DNA of 46,590 nucleotides from Phycisphaeraceae bacterium (GTDB taxonomy: Bacteria; Planctomycetota; Phycisphaerae; Phycisphaerales; Phycisphaeraceae): positions 1 through 46,590 of the forward strand of contig JAFIFY010000141.1 of assembly GCA_020831765.1 (NCBI GenBank). The letters run 5' to 3'. Within the stretch, counting starts at the first letter, position 1. Every line of letters begins with the position of its first letter. The position numbers were made by a program, and so were the translations under genes. The notes under the pieces are model-generated. The model did not search any database, was not told the origin of the DNA, and worked only from the letters and a program-made list of their open reading frames with translations. Below, one piece after another: positions 8,445 to 17,571 of this stretch.

Positions 8445-8683
8445 AGGCCGACCCCCGGGGCTTGGCCTGAAGGATGGACCGCGGGGGGTTGTTGTGTCCG
8501 CGGGAAATCGGGATACTACGGGAGTTATTTGCCGGAAGCGGCGTTGGCCGCACTCAGAACAAGCAAAATGCGTATGGGTGTGTGCGACGAGTGGATAATT
8601 GGTGCGCGGTCGGTCGAGTTGCCGACCTTAGGACGGTGGCGGATGACTTTCCGCCCCATGCCGGGTTTCTATTTGGGAGCGAA
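8445..8683 (+). other. intergenic leader before the exopolysaccharide locus, with GC-rich inverted repeats
   Basis: Directly after the sulfatase stop lies AGGCC...GGCCT (about 8449-8472), then CCGCGG (8479-8484) repeated as its own complement at 8498-8503. Neither is followed by a T tract, so terminator function is uncertain. GATAAT occurs near 8592 but without a convincing -35. Confidence 0.35.
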
Positions 8684-10072
8684 ATGGTGAGGTATCGAGC
8701 AGATCGTCTTTTTTTGGGCCACTGGGGCGTGGCGGCGCTTGGCTTGTCGGGGATGGTCCTTTCGGGCTGCGAAGTCAAGTCTTTTTTCGATCCCACCGTG
8801 GTGGGATCCTGGCAGCGAACCCCTCGGGTGACGCCGATCCTCCGGAGCCTGGATGTCGTCGATGAGCCCTCGACCCGGCCGGAGGGTGTCAGTCAGGTCG
8901 AGCCCGAGGATTTGCGTCCCCTGGTTCGTGAATACGTGATTGGTTCCGGCGATCTGATCACCTTCAACGTGTTTGAGTTGATCGCTCCCGGCGTGGAATC
9001 GGTCCAGACCCGCCGCGTTGACGAGCTGGGCCGGGTTCGCCTGCCCGTGCTGGGCATGCTTCAGGTCAAGGGAAGCACGCCGACCGAGGTTGAGGAAGAG
9101 ATCGCCCGTACGCTCCGCACACGGGGTATCTTGCAGGATCCGACGGTCTCGGTCATCGTTCAGGACAGTGCCAGAAATGTGTTCATGGTGAACAGCGCCC
9201 CGATCACAGGTGGCGTCAATATCGGTCGGTTCCCAATTCGCGGAACGGATTTCACTCTGACCGAGGCGATCACCATGGCGCGCGGCGTTCCCGGGTCGAT
9301 CAAGACGATTTATGTAATTCGGCGCGTCCCCCTGGAGGGGATTGAGGTTGACCCTGACCGACTTGATGATGAATTGCCTCGAGATCCGGCCGATCTGCTC
9401 CGCGAGCTGGAGGGTGCCCTGCGGGACCGCCCGGCGAACGATGCGCCGCGCGAGCGTGCCCGGGGGCCGGTCGCTCCGGGACTTGATCTGCTCGACACGC
9501 CGGCACCGCCCCATGTCCACATGGGCGGCCGATGGGTGCGCGCCGCCGAGGCGGCGGATCAACGCGATCGACCGGGCCGGGAACCGTCCGAGCAGATTCT
9601 GACCCAACGCATCATTGAAATTCCATACGATCGCCTGTCGCGGGGCGACCTTAGCTTCGACATCATCATCCGACCGGGAGACATTATCTGGGTTCCTCCG
9701 CCCACGGCGGGTAACGTGTTTATTGGCGGTGAGATAGCGCGGCCCGGCACGTTCCAGTTGCCCGGTGACGGGGATCTGACGCTCAAGCAACTGGTGATCG
9801 CCGCGGGCGGTTTCGGCCCGACCGCGATTCCTCGTCGGGTGGACCTGATCCGGCGACTGCCCAATGATCAGGAAGTGACGGTTCGCTTGGATGCGCAGGC
9901 GATTTTCAACGGAACCGAACCCGATATCTACCTGAAGCCGGAAGACACGATCAATGTGGGCACCAGCTTCTGGGCGGTTCCCCTGGCGGTGTTCCGAAAC
10001 GGATTTCGGATGTCCTACGGTTTTGGTTTCGTTCTGGACCGTAATTTCAACACCGATGTTTTCGGGCGATAA
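8684..10072 (+). CDS. polysaccharide export outer-membrane lipoprotein, Wza/EpsE-like
   Basis: A 462-residue lipoprotein of the polysaccharide export family, which forms the outer-membrane channel for secreted polymers. Starting at ATG 8684 (GGGAG 4-5 bases upstream), the N-terminus has a lipoprotein signal ending LSGC with C29 as lipidation site. The Poly_export domain follows (about 75-170: EYVIGSGDLITFNVFE, then LPVLGMLQVKG), then SLBB-type folds (about 175-230 and 345-420: NVFIGGEIARPGTFQL). An acidic/Arg-rich insertion of about 90 residues lies between them. It is the first gene of the locus that continues with exosortase, TPR, Wzz-like and WecA-like genes, a layout typical of exosortase-linked exopolysaccharide clusters. 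Confidence 0.88.
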   Translation: MVRYRADRLFLGHWGVAALGLSGMVLSGCEVKSFFDPTVVGSWQRTPRVTPILRSLDVVDEPSTRPEGVSQVEPEDLRPLVREYVIGSGDLITFNVFELIAPGVESVQTRRVDELGRVRLPVLGMLQVKGSTPTEVEEEIARTLRTRGILQDPTVSVIVQDSARNVFMVNSAPITGGVNIGRFPIRGTDFTLTEAITMARGVPGSIKTIYVIRRVPLEGIEVDPDRLDDELPRDPADLLRELEGALRDRPANDAPRERARGPVAPGLDLLDTPAPPHVHMGGRWVRAAEAADQRDRPGREPSEQILTQRIIEIPYDRLSRGDLSFDIIIRPGDIIWVPPPTAGNVFIGGEIARPGTFQLPGDGDLTLKQLVIAAGGFGPTAIPRRVDLIRRLPNDQEVTVRLDAQAIFNGTEPDIYLKPEDTINVGTSFWAVPLAVFRNGFRMSYGFGFVLDRNFNTDVFGR

Positions 10073-10168
10073 GCGAGCTGGATGAACCCTTGCCCATAAG
10101 TGGACGTATCGGAGGGAGTTTGGCACGGCCCGCCTTCTGGCTGGGCCGGATGGGGGCTTGGAGCGGGC

Positions 10169-12253
10169 ATGACGACCACGACAACGGCGATTTCCCAGCA
10201 TCGGCCCACGGATCATCCTCTGCTCAGCCAGAGGGGCCTGTTGCTGACCTTGGTTCTGGGCGCGGCGTTTGTCTTCGTCTTCTATTCGTTTCTGCTGCGC
10301 ATGGCCCGTATGGGCATCGCCGATCCGGACTGGTCGCACATCTTTCTGATCCCCTTGATCAGCCTGTACTTTCTCTTCCAGCGGAAGCGTGAGATCCTGG
10401 AGATGCCCACCCGCCTTTACTGGCCGGGTCTGGCCCTGCTTTGCGGCGGAATCATCAATTTCGCGATGGGCATCTACCCCCACCGCAACGACATGGCCCA
10501 AGGCTACAGCATGGTCATGGCCCTGTTCGGCCTGGTGATGTTTTTCAATGGCCCCAGGCGAATGTCCATTCTCTGGTTGCCGGTGATCTACCTGGTTTTC
10601 TCCGTCGTGATTTCGCAGGGGCTCTGGCTGCGGATTTCGTTTCCCCTCCAGTTGATCGCGGCCAACGCCGGTGCGACGCTCATTCAGGCCGCCGGCCTGG
10701 TGATCGATATTGATGCGCGTGTTGCCGGCTCGAACATTCTCGTCTTCGATGGCCAACGCTGGCTGGAGCCCCTGGGTGTTGAAGAGGCGTGTTCAGGGCT
10801 GAAGATGCTTATGACTTTTGTTGCCCTGGGTGTCGCGCTGGCGTTCATCTCGACGCATCGCCGTTGGTGGCAGAGGCTGGTCATCGTGGCCTCGACCGTG
10901 CCCGTGGCCATCTTTATCAACGTGCTCCGAGTGGCCGTGCTGGCCTACCTTTATGCCAAAGTGGACCCGGCTTACGCCCGTGGCGAGTTCCACATCATGA
11001 TCGGCCTGCTCATGCTGCTCCCCGCGGCCGGAATCTTCCTGCTGCTGGGCTGGATCATGGACAAGATCATCATCGAGGATCGCAAGCCGGTGCGCGAGAA
11101 GCTTGGCACGCCGGCCGGCGTGCTGGCGCGCATGGAGCATGAACGCAAGCCTTGGAACTGGAAGTCCATGTTTCTGGGGTTGGCGGCCGGCGGCGGCGTG
11201 GTTCTGGCCACCGGTGGTATGCTCCTGCTGGTCGTTCTGGTTCTGCTCCACCCCATCAGCCGCATTTCCGAGGCCTTGGTAGGGGAGAGTGCCGAGATGA
11301 CCATGATGCTCTCGGCGGGGCTGGTCTTCCTGGCCATCGTCACTCCGGCTTTCATCGCCCTTCACCTGCTTCAGCGGCGATTGGTGCCGCGCCCGATGAT
11401 GGCCGGACCGTTGGCGATCGGGCTGGTGGCGGCGATTCTGCTTGGCTCTGGACTTGGCCTCCGCGCTGCAATTGACCAGCTTGGACTGGTGCTGTTCAAA
11501 GAGCGGCTGCCGATGCGCGGCGTGCTGACCGATATTCCCCGCCAGATCGGAACCTGGCAGATGGTTAACCAGCATGAGCGTCTCCCGCCGGATATCGAAA
11601 ATACTCTGGGCACAACGCTTTATATCACGCGAGATTATGAAGATACCAGCCGCACCGATCGTGCGGGCCGATTCGCCCGGGTTCACCTGGCCTACTACAG
11701 CGGTACGGTCGATACGGTGCCCCATGTGCCCGAACGGTGCTTCATCGGCGGCGGTCACGCCAGTGCGGGAGTCGATCGGGTACCCATCACGCTTTCGGGA
11801 AATCAATATCGAGAGCGGGACATTGGTCCGGAGCAGCCTTCGCGGATGGGGCAGACCGAGTGGGTGGCCGACGTCTCCGAGGACGAGTGGGTTCGCGTTC
11901 CCCGAATGGACTTTCGGGCGACACGGTTCAATTTCGCTCCTCAGACGAATCCGGACACGTTCACGCAGACGGCGGCCGAGATTCGCACCGTCATCTACTT
12001 TTTCGTGGCCGATGGGGACTTCCACGCGACGGCTTTTGATGTTCGGCGCACCGCCTTTGAGGCGAGGAACCGCTATGCCTACTACTGTAAAGTAGAGGTT
12101 CAGATACTGGACGTGGTGGATGATCCGGAGTTGGCGCAGCGGCGGAGCGAGGAATTCCTCAGCGAATTGATGCCGCACGTGCTGCGGATACTGCCGGACT
12201 GGGTTGAAGTTCAGGAGGGACGGTACCCGAGGGGGGAATCGGAGGATGATTGA
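10169..12253 (+). CDS. exosortase fused to an EpsI domain
   Basis: Exosortases are polytopic membrane cysteine proteases thought to cleave PEP-CTERM-type sorting signals. This 694-residue protein has about eight or more hydrophobic helices and all three catalytic motifs: EACSGLKML (C208), NVLRVAVLA (R254) and GEFHIMIGLL (H275). A linker and three further helices lead to a C-terminal EpsI domain (about 490-690). There the usual Cys-Pro-Gly core is replaced by VPERCFIGGGH, preceded by LAYYSG. ATG 10169 is chosen for its GGAG 5 bases upstream; a GTG at 10100 is less likely. No PEP-CTERM substrate gene is in the window. Its position between export and chain-length genes supports a role in sorting proteins to the polymer layer. 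Confidence 0.9.
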   Translation: MTTTTTAISQHRPTDHPLLSQRGLLLTLVLGAAFVFVFYSFLLRMARMGIADPDWSHIFLIPLISLYFLFQRKREILEMPTRLYWPGLALLCGGIINFAMGIYPHRNDMAQGYSMVMALFGLVMFFNGPRRMSILWLPVIYLVFSVVISQGLWLRISFPLQLIAANAGATLIQAAGLVIDIDARVAGSNILVFDGQRWLEPLGVEEACSGLKMLMTFVALGVALAFISTHRRWWQRLVIVASTVPVAIFINVLRVAVLAYLYAKVDPAYARGEFHIMIGLLMLLPAAGIFLLLGWIMDKIIIEDRKPVREKLGTPAGVLARMEHERKPWNWKSMFLGLAAGGGVVLATGGMLLLVVLVLLHPISRISEALVGESAEMTMMLSAGLVFLAIVTPAFIALHLLQRRLVPRPMMAGPLAIGLVAAILLGSGLGLRAAIDQLGLVLFKERLPMRGVLTDIPRQIGTWQMVNQHERLPPDIENTLGTTLYITRDYEDTSRTDRAGRFARVHLAYYSGTVDTVPHVPERCFIGGGHASAGVDRVPITLSGNQYRERDIGPEQPSRMGQTEWVADVSEDEWVRVPRMDFRATRFNFAPQTNPDTFTQTAAEIRTVIYFFVADGDFHATAFDVRRTAFEARNRYAYYCKVEVQILDVVDDPELAQRRSEEFLSELMPHVLRILPDWVEVQEGRYPRGESEDD

Positions 12254-12725
12254 GCCTTCGGTCGGTTGAGCGATGTTCCGCGTGGGTGGAGGCGGGAGCC
12301 GGTCCGCTCTCCCGGCGTATTCGATTCGTCGTCGGAGAAATGGATCGATCAAGGCCCCGCGCGGGCCGGCGCCAGCGAACATCCTGCCGCCCCCTGCGTA
12401 TTACGGTGGGTCCGGTCGGCATCCAAGCCCGGCCCCGGATTTGTCGATACATGGAAAATCCGTACGCCGACCGCTCGTTTCCCGGCTCGGAATGTCCGGT
12501 GCGGCAGGGTTGGAGGCGGATGACTGGCCGCGATAGGGCGATGGCCTTATCGCGATAGAACTGGACCAGGACCAGGGCAAACCCCAGACCCGTGTCGAAG
12601 TGTGAGGCTCAAGGTCGTGTTGAGGGATTATCCGCTGACATGGGCGATTGGCCGCGTTGGATGATCGGTTGATCGGCGGGGTATTCGTCGTTTACCGGCG
12701 TGACGGGTATTCAGGAAGGATTTAG
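12254..12725 (+). other. 472-base intergenic region before the TPR gene
   Basis: Open in several frames simply because it is GC-rich; the peptides show no family features. It contains one strong hairpin (12529-12554) and, at its end, an AGGAAGGA Shine-Dalgarno for the TPR gene. I see no convincing promoter hexamers. Confidence 0.5.
12529..12554 (+). repeat. 10-bp stem hairpin upstream of the TPR gene
   Basis: CGCGATAGGG pairs with CCTTATCGCG (one G.T wobble) around a 6-base loop cgatgg. It sits 275 bases after the exosortase gene and 170 bases before the TPR start. No T run follows, so it may be an mRNA structure or DNA-binding site rather than an intrinsic terminator. The octamer CGCGATAG also occurs as a direct repeat at 12529 and 12551. 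Confidence 0.5.
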
Positions 12726-15700
12726 ATGGCCGCTAAAGTCAATAAAACGTTCGTGCTGGTACTGGTCGCCGTGCTGGTGATCATCGCCGGCGGCGTTGTC
12801 GCTGTTGCGCTGGTCCTCAAAGGCCGGGGGGGGAGTGAGGAAATAGGCGACCAGTATCGAGCCCAGCGTATCGCCCTGACCGAGCAGATCGAGGAGAAGC
12901 GGCAACGGCTACAGGAGGGGGAAAGCGATGCGACGTTGCGGGCCGAGATCGATGACCTGCTCGAACAGAGTTCCGCCCTCAGTGAGATGGCAATCCGCCA
13001 GTACCGGGCGGCCTTTGGCCGGAATCGAACGAACATCGGAATTCTGACGAAGGTATTTGAAGAGACCTCGGCGCGCATCGTGACGGAGCGACTGGATGCG
13101 CGGAATGAAATGATGCAGCTCCGCGGCATCCTTGAGCAGGCTCAGCAGTTGCGGCCTGACGACCCGGAATGGTTTCGCAAACGCTTCGAATTCGACATGA
13201 AACTCGCCCATATGGGCAATCGAAATCTGTGGGGGGAAATCGTCGGTGGCTGCACCGAGCAGCTCCGCAGCTATCCCGGGTTTTTTGATGCCCATCGCAT
13301 CCGCGGTATTGCTCTGGCTCATCACATGGCCGCCGGTTTTGTTCTGCAGGATGCGCAGCGGCGGATGCTCGAGTCCGATCTGAAGCTGGCGCTCGATGCC
13401 GATGAGGATGATCTGGCGGCCCGTCATGCCCTGGCGATGTTCTACGCCGCCGAAGTGAATCGGCTCCGAGACCAGGCCGCCATGCAGGAAGCCGTCCAGA
13501 CGTATCGGGCCGAAGCGTTGCGGCTGATTGACTTGACGTTGGACAGTCCCGAATCCCGGCCCCATCACCGACTGGACATGGGCCTGGTGCTCCACCAGTT
13601 GGGGGAACATGATCGATTCATTGAACTGGTGCATGAATGTACTTCGGAGATGAAACGCCAACCCGAGTCCATGCGTCATGTCCGGCATCTGGCGCGGATA
13701 CTGCTCAGGGTTCCGGCTCGTGAAGGTGGCCCGCCCTCCGGCGAAGTCGCCCGCGACCTGTTGCGCTCGGCCATGCGCGCCATGCCCAATGATGCGCGGC
13801 TGGCGCTCGAGCTGGCGGAGCTGGAAGTCAGGCAGCAGCGGTTCGATGAAGCCATCCCGCTGCTCCAGAGGCTTTACGGCGCTTCCATCCGAATGACGCC
13901 CCTGGATGCGGTCTCAGCCTTTGCGGTTCGTGATGAAGCGGGAATTCGCCTGGTCGATGCCATGACGTCGATCCTGATCGACAACGCCCAACTCGACGAA
14001 TCGACCCGGCGGGAGTATCTGGCCGATTCGGAACGGATCGTGGGTGAACTGTTGGAAACGCTGGGTGATCGTGAACCGGTCCTCAACTACGTACGTGGCA
14101 AGTTGGCCTTCCATCGCGCGGAGTATCGCCAGGCGTTGTCCCTGATGCGGCCGATGGTCGAGCGTTACCGGGCTGCGGGCGACGTCCCTCAGTATCTTCA
14201 GTCAAGCCGCCTGGTCGGAATCGCTGCCCAGCGACTTGGTGAGACGGGTGAGGCGATTGCCCGTTTTCGTTCGATTGCGCAAGTGGCCCCTGAGCATCGT
14301 CCCGTGCGGGACGGTCTGATTCGCATGTTGCTCAACGCTCGCCAGTGGGAGGAAGCACGCGAGTTGGTTGATGCCGCTCTGCAGACCGACAGCGACAACG
14401 CTGAGCTTCGTGGTTTCAATGCGCTCCTGCTCAGCGCCGAGGGCAGGGAGGAAGAGGCATTGCGGGAGTTCGCCGCCGTGGATCTCACCGCCGTGAGCGA
14501 TCCGGTGCGTCGGCAGCTTGCCGTCTCCCACGCCAACGCGTTATCCAGCGCCGGCAGGCTCGAGCCCGCCCTGACCGTCTTGGAGAATCATCTTCGAACC
14601 GATCCAACCGATTTCGCCGCGATCAACGCTTTCATCACCATGGGTGGCGAACAGCATCGTGAAAGGGCTGAACGTCTGCTGTCGATGGCCGAGCAGGCCG
14701 GTGCCGATGTCGATCACCTGGCCACGGTAAGGCGTGTTCTCTTCGAGGGTCAGCGAGAGCAAGTGACCGCGGAGACGCTGGAGCGCCTCCGATTGGAAGA
14801 GCCGGTTCAGTATCACATGCTCATGTACCGACTCGCCTCGGCCAGAGGGCAACTCGAAGAGGCATCAGCGCAGCTACGACAGGCCGCTGAGGCCCGCCAG
14901 AATGGCCAGCAAGGCCGGGACATGCCCGAAGTCATCGGCGCGCGATTCGATCACGCGCTGCGAACCGGTGATTTTTCCCTGGCCGAGCAATTGCTGGATC
15001 GCGTCCGGGAGAGAAATGTGGATGGAGCGCAGGGGCTTTTCTTCGATGCCCAACTGCGTCTGGCCCAGGGTCGGGCCGATGTGGCGCTGCAGCGTGTTGA
15101 GGCGGGTCTGGCCCGCGTCGGTGTGAGTTCCAGCGGCCAGCTTCTACGGGGTCGAATCCTGCTGGACTTGGGTCGTCCGGCGGATGCGATCTCAGCGTTA
15201 CGTCTGGCCGTCGAGGCTCGTCCGGACAATCTCGAGGCCCGAATGGCGCTGGCCGAGGTCCATGAGCGGCGCGGCGAACTGCCCGCGGCCATCAGCGAGT
15301 TGGAAGCCGCGCTTCGATTGGCTCAGAACGATGAAGGATTGCAGAATCAGTACGTTCGGCTGCTTGTGCGCGCGGGACGGTTGGACCGCGCTCTGGAACT
15401 GCGGCGTCGGATCGCCGAGACTTCGCCGGACAATTTCCGCAATCAAGTCGGTCTGGCCGAGTTGCTTCTGCGCGGTGGTCAGGAGGCCGAGGCTCTGGTC
15501 ATAGCGAGGCGATTGGCCGATGCGCAGCCCGAAGATCTGGAACGGATCGAGTTTCTAGCGCATGTGATGTCCCGCAGCGATCAGGCGGACGAGGCGCTGA
15601 ACCTGCTCGCCAGGACGATTGAAGCTCGTGAGGGGGCCGATCGGATGCGTGCCCAGATCGCACTGGCTCGCCTGCAGCGAAGTCTGGGCCGGGTTGATCA

Positions 15701-17510
15701 GGCTCGGCAGACACTCGTAGGGGCACTGGGTCAGGATGACGAAGCGCGGACGATTCGACGTGAACTGGCTCGAGTTCTGGCCGCGGATAATCGTCACGAG
15801 GATGCATCACGCATACTGGCCGAATTGATCGAGGCTTTCCCATCCGACGGTGGATTGCATCTGGCCAGACTCGACTCGCTTGTGGCGCTGGGATTGACGG
15901 ATCAGGCGCTTGCGCAGATCAGGGCGATGGAGTCGAACCTGGGTTCTGCCTCGCTGTCGGCGTTGCGCCCTGAGATTCTCAATCGCCGGGTTCAGATCGC
16001 CGCCATCCAATCGGGCGAACGTCGTAGCGCGGCGGGTCGGTATCGCGCTCAGGGGCGCGCCCAGGATGCGCAAAAGGCCCAGGCGGAGGCTGGTGAGCAT
16101 CTTCGCCGCGCCGCGGCGCTGGTGACTGAATTGGTCGAGATGCCCGGGCTTACCACCGAGCGCCGCGCAGCTGGCCTCTATCAGCGGGCGCGGTTGCGGG
16201 CTGCCCAGGAACGGATCAGTGATGCCATCGGTGATCTTCGCCAGGCGCTCGGTTCGGTGCCCGAGTATAACGATGCGCGGTTTTTCCTGATTCAGTTGCT
16301 GATGAGTCAGAATGATGAATCCGGCGCGATCGCCCAGATCCGGGAAGTGCTCGACCGCGATCACGGCAATGCTCAAGCCCGTCGCACCCTCGCTGCAATC
16401 AAGTTCCGTCAACTTCCCGGAAGTTTGCGTGACCTCCGGCTTCTGCTGGACGAATCCCGCCGAATGTTTCCCCTGGATGATTTCTGGCCGGGAATGCAGG
16501 GACGCTTGGAGTTCAGTCAGGAGCAGTACGATCGTGCCCGGCGCCGGTTTGAGGAGCAGCTTGCCCTGCGTGTGACCCCGGATGCCGTGTTCGAGCTGGG
16601 ACGCACCCATCTGCGTCTCGGTCGCCCCCAGGCGGTGCTTGACCTGCTGCGCGATCATCCGACGATTTTGAGCGAGAATCCTCAGGTGCGCGCCCTGCAA
16701 GCGCGTGCGTTCCTGGCCTTGGATCGCACGGAGCAATCCGCCCGCGCCTTTGAACTGGCCATGAACACCGCATCAAGCAATCCGGCGATGCTTCAGTCGG
16801 TGATCAGTCAAATCGAGGAAGAATTGCCCCGAGCCTCGGCGATTCAGCTTTTGAGTTCCTGGAGCGCTTCCCGGCAGGACCGGGCGGGTATGGTGGCCAG
16901 ACGCGCTGTGACGCGACTGCTGATGCTGGATCGTCGTTTTGATGAAGCGCTGGCCGTGCTGAACCAGATGGCGCGTGAGATCGAGGACGATGCCCCTGGG
17001 GCGATTGACTTGTTGTTGCTCCCGTTGGCCAGGGTGTATGACGAACTGGGTAAACCGGCCGAAGCCGTGGCCGTCTACGACCGCGTTCTGGCCGTGAATC
17101 CCGATGCGGCACTAGCCCTGAACAATTCAGCGTTTCTTCTGGCCAACAAGCTGCAAAAGCCCGAGCAGGCGGTCGAGCGGGCCCGACGGGCGGTGGAATT
17201 GAACGGGCGTAGTGCCCATATGCTCGACACTCTGGGTTGGTCCCTGTTCAAACTGGCGCAGGCTCGTGACGATGATCGTGCCCTTCTGGATGAGGCCGTG
17301 GATACGCTCAACAGAAGTGTCGCGGTCCAGGAGATTCCCTATAACTGTCTCCACCTGGCCAAGGTGCTTCACCATCGCGGTGACCAGGCCCGAGCTCGAA
17401 TCTGGGCGGACCGGGCCAGACAGATTGCTGAGCGTAACCCGGAAACCTATGCTGAATTGCTCGCCGAGGCGACGGAGTTCCGCCGGCAACTGACCCAACC
17501 CGCCCCGTGA
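12726..17510 (+). CDS. very large membrane-anchored TPR-repeat protein
   Basis: A 1594-residue protein. An N-terminal transmembrane helix (about 8-32, VLVLVAVLVIIAGGVVAVALVL) is followed by a charged coiled coil (about 45-90) and then by tetratricopeptide-type helical repeats almost to the C-terminus. Examples are ARQTLVGALGQDDEARTIRREL near residue 990 and AVYDRVLAVNPDAALALNN near 1450. TPR arrays are protein-docking scaffolds. Many exosortase/exopolysaccharide loci carry a large TPR protein (PrsT-like lipoproteins in Proteobacteria); this one has a membrane anchor but no lipobox. ATG 12726 has an excellent AGGAAGGA site. It most likely faces the periplasm and organises the export/sorting machinery; this is inferred from context. 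Confidence 0.8.
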   Translation: MAAKVNKTFVLVLVAVLVIIAGGVVAVALVLKGRGGSEEIGDQYRAQRIALTEQIEEKRQRLQEGESDATLRAEIDDLLEQSSALSEMAIRQYRAAFGRNRTNIGILTKVFEETSARIVTERLDARNEMMQLRGILEQAQQLRPDDPEWFRKRFEFDMKLAHMGNRNLWGEIVGGCTEQLRSYPGFFDAHRIRGIALAHHMAAGFVLQDAQRRMLESDLKLALDADEDDLAARHALAMFYAAEVNRLRDQAAMQEAVQTYRAEALRLIDLTLDSPESRPHHRLDMGLVLHQLGEHDRFIELVHECTSEMKRQPESMRHVRHLARILLRVPAREGGPPSGEVARDLLRSAMRAMPNDARLALELAELEVRQQRFDEAIPLLQRLYGASIRMTPLDAVSAFAVRDEAGIRLVDAMTSILIDNAQLDESTRREYLADSERIVGELLETLGDREPVLNYVRGKLAFHRAEYRQALSLMRPMVERYRAAGDVPQYLQSSRLVGIAAQRLGETGEAIARFRSIAQVAPEHRPVRDGLIRMLLNARQWEEARELVDAALQTDSDNAELRGFNALLLSAEGREEEALREFAAVDLTAVSDPVRRQLAVSHANALSSAGRLEPALTVLENHLRTDPTDFAAINAFITMGGEQHRERAERLLSMAEQAGADVDHLATVRRVLFEGQREQVTAETLERLRLEEPVQYHMLMYRLASARGQLEEASAQLRQAAEARQNGQQGRDMPEVIGARFDHALRTGDFSLAEQLLDRVRERNVDGAQGLFFDAQLRLAQGRADVALQRVEAGLARVGVSSSGQLLRGRILLDLGRPADAISALRLAVEARPDNLEARMALAEVHERRGELPAAISELEAALRLAQNDEGLQNQYVRLLVRAGRLDRALELRRRIAETSPDNFRNQVGLAELLLRGGQEAEALVIARRLADAQPEDLERIEFLAHVMSRSDQADEALNLLARTIEAREGADRMRAQIALARLQRSLGRVDQARQTLVGALGQDDEARTIRRELARVLAADNRHEDASRILAELIEAFPSDGGLHLARLDSLVALGLTDQALAQIRAMESNLGSASLSALRPEILNRRVQIAAIQSGERRSAAGRYRAQGRAQDAQKAQAEAGEHLRRAAALVTELVEMPGLTTERRAAGLYQRARLRAAQERISDAIGDLRQALGSVPEYNDARFFLIQLLMSQNDESGAIAQIREVLDRDHGNAQARRTLAAIKFRQLPGSLRDLRLLLDESRRMFPLDDFWPGMQGRLEFSQEQYDRARRRFEEQLALRVTPDAVFELGRTHLRLGRPQAVLDLLRDHPTILSENPQVRALQARAFLALDRTEQSARAFELAMNTASSNPAMLQSVISQIEEELPRASAIQLLSSWSASRQDRAGMVARRAVTRLLMLDRRFDEALAVLNQMAREIEDDAPGAIDLLLLPLARVYDELGKPAEAVAVYDRVLAVNPDAALALNNSAFLLANKLQKPEQAVERARRAVELNGRSAHMLDTLGWSLFKLAQARDDDRALLDEAVDTLNRSVAVQEIPYNCLHLAKVLHHRGDQARARIWADRARQIAERNPETYAELLAEATEFRRQLTQPAP

Positions 17511-17571
17511 TGAACGCTTGCCCGCCTTGCAGCGGGACCGTCGGAGAGATTCCGAGAGAGGTTTAGAACCA

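Noticed and set aside
8669-10756. 695-codon open frame on the minus strand antisense to the export lipoprotein and exosortase genes
   Set aside because: It is His/Arg/Gln-rich without family motifs and mirrors well-supported genes on the plus strand; an effect of high GC third positions.
10793-12382. 529-codon open frame antisense to the exosortase-EpsI gene
   Set aside because: Composition is shadow-like (Arg/His/Gln) and the opposite strand has catalytic exosortase motifs.
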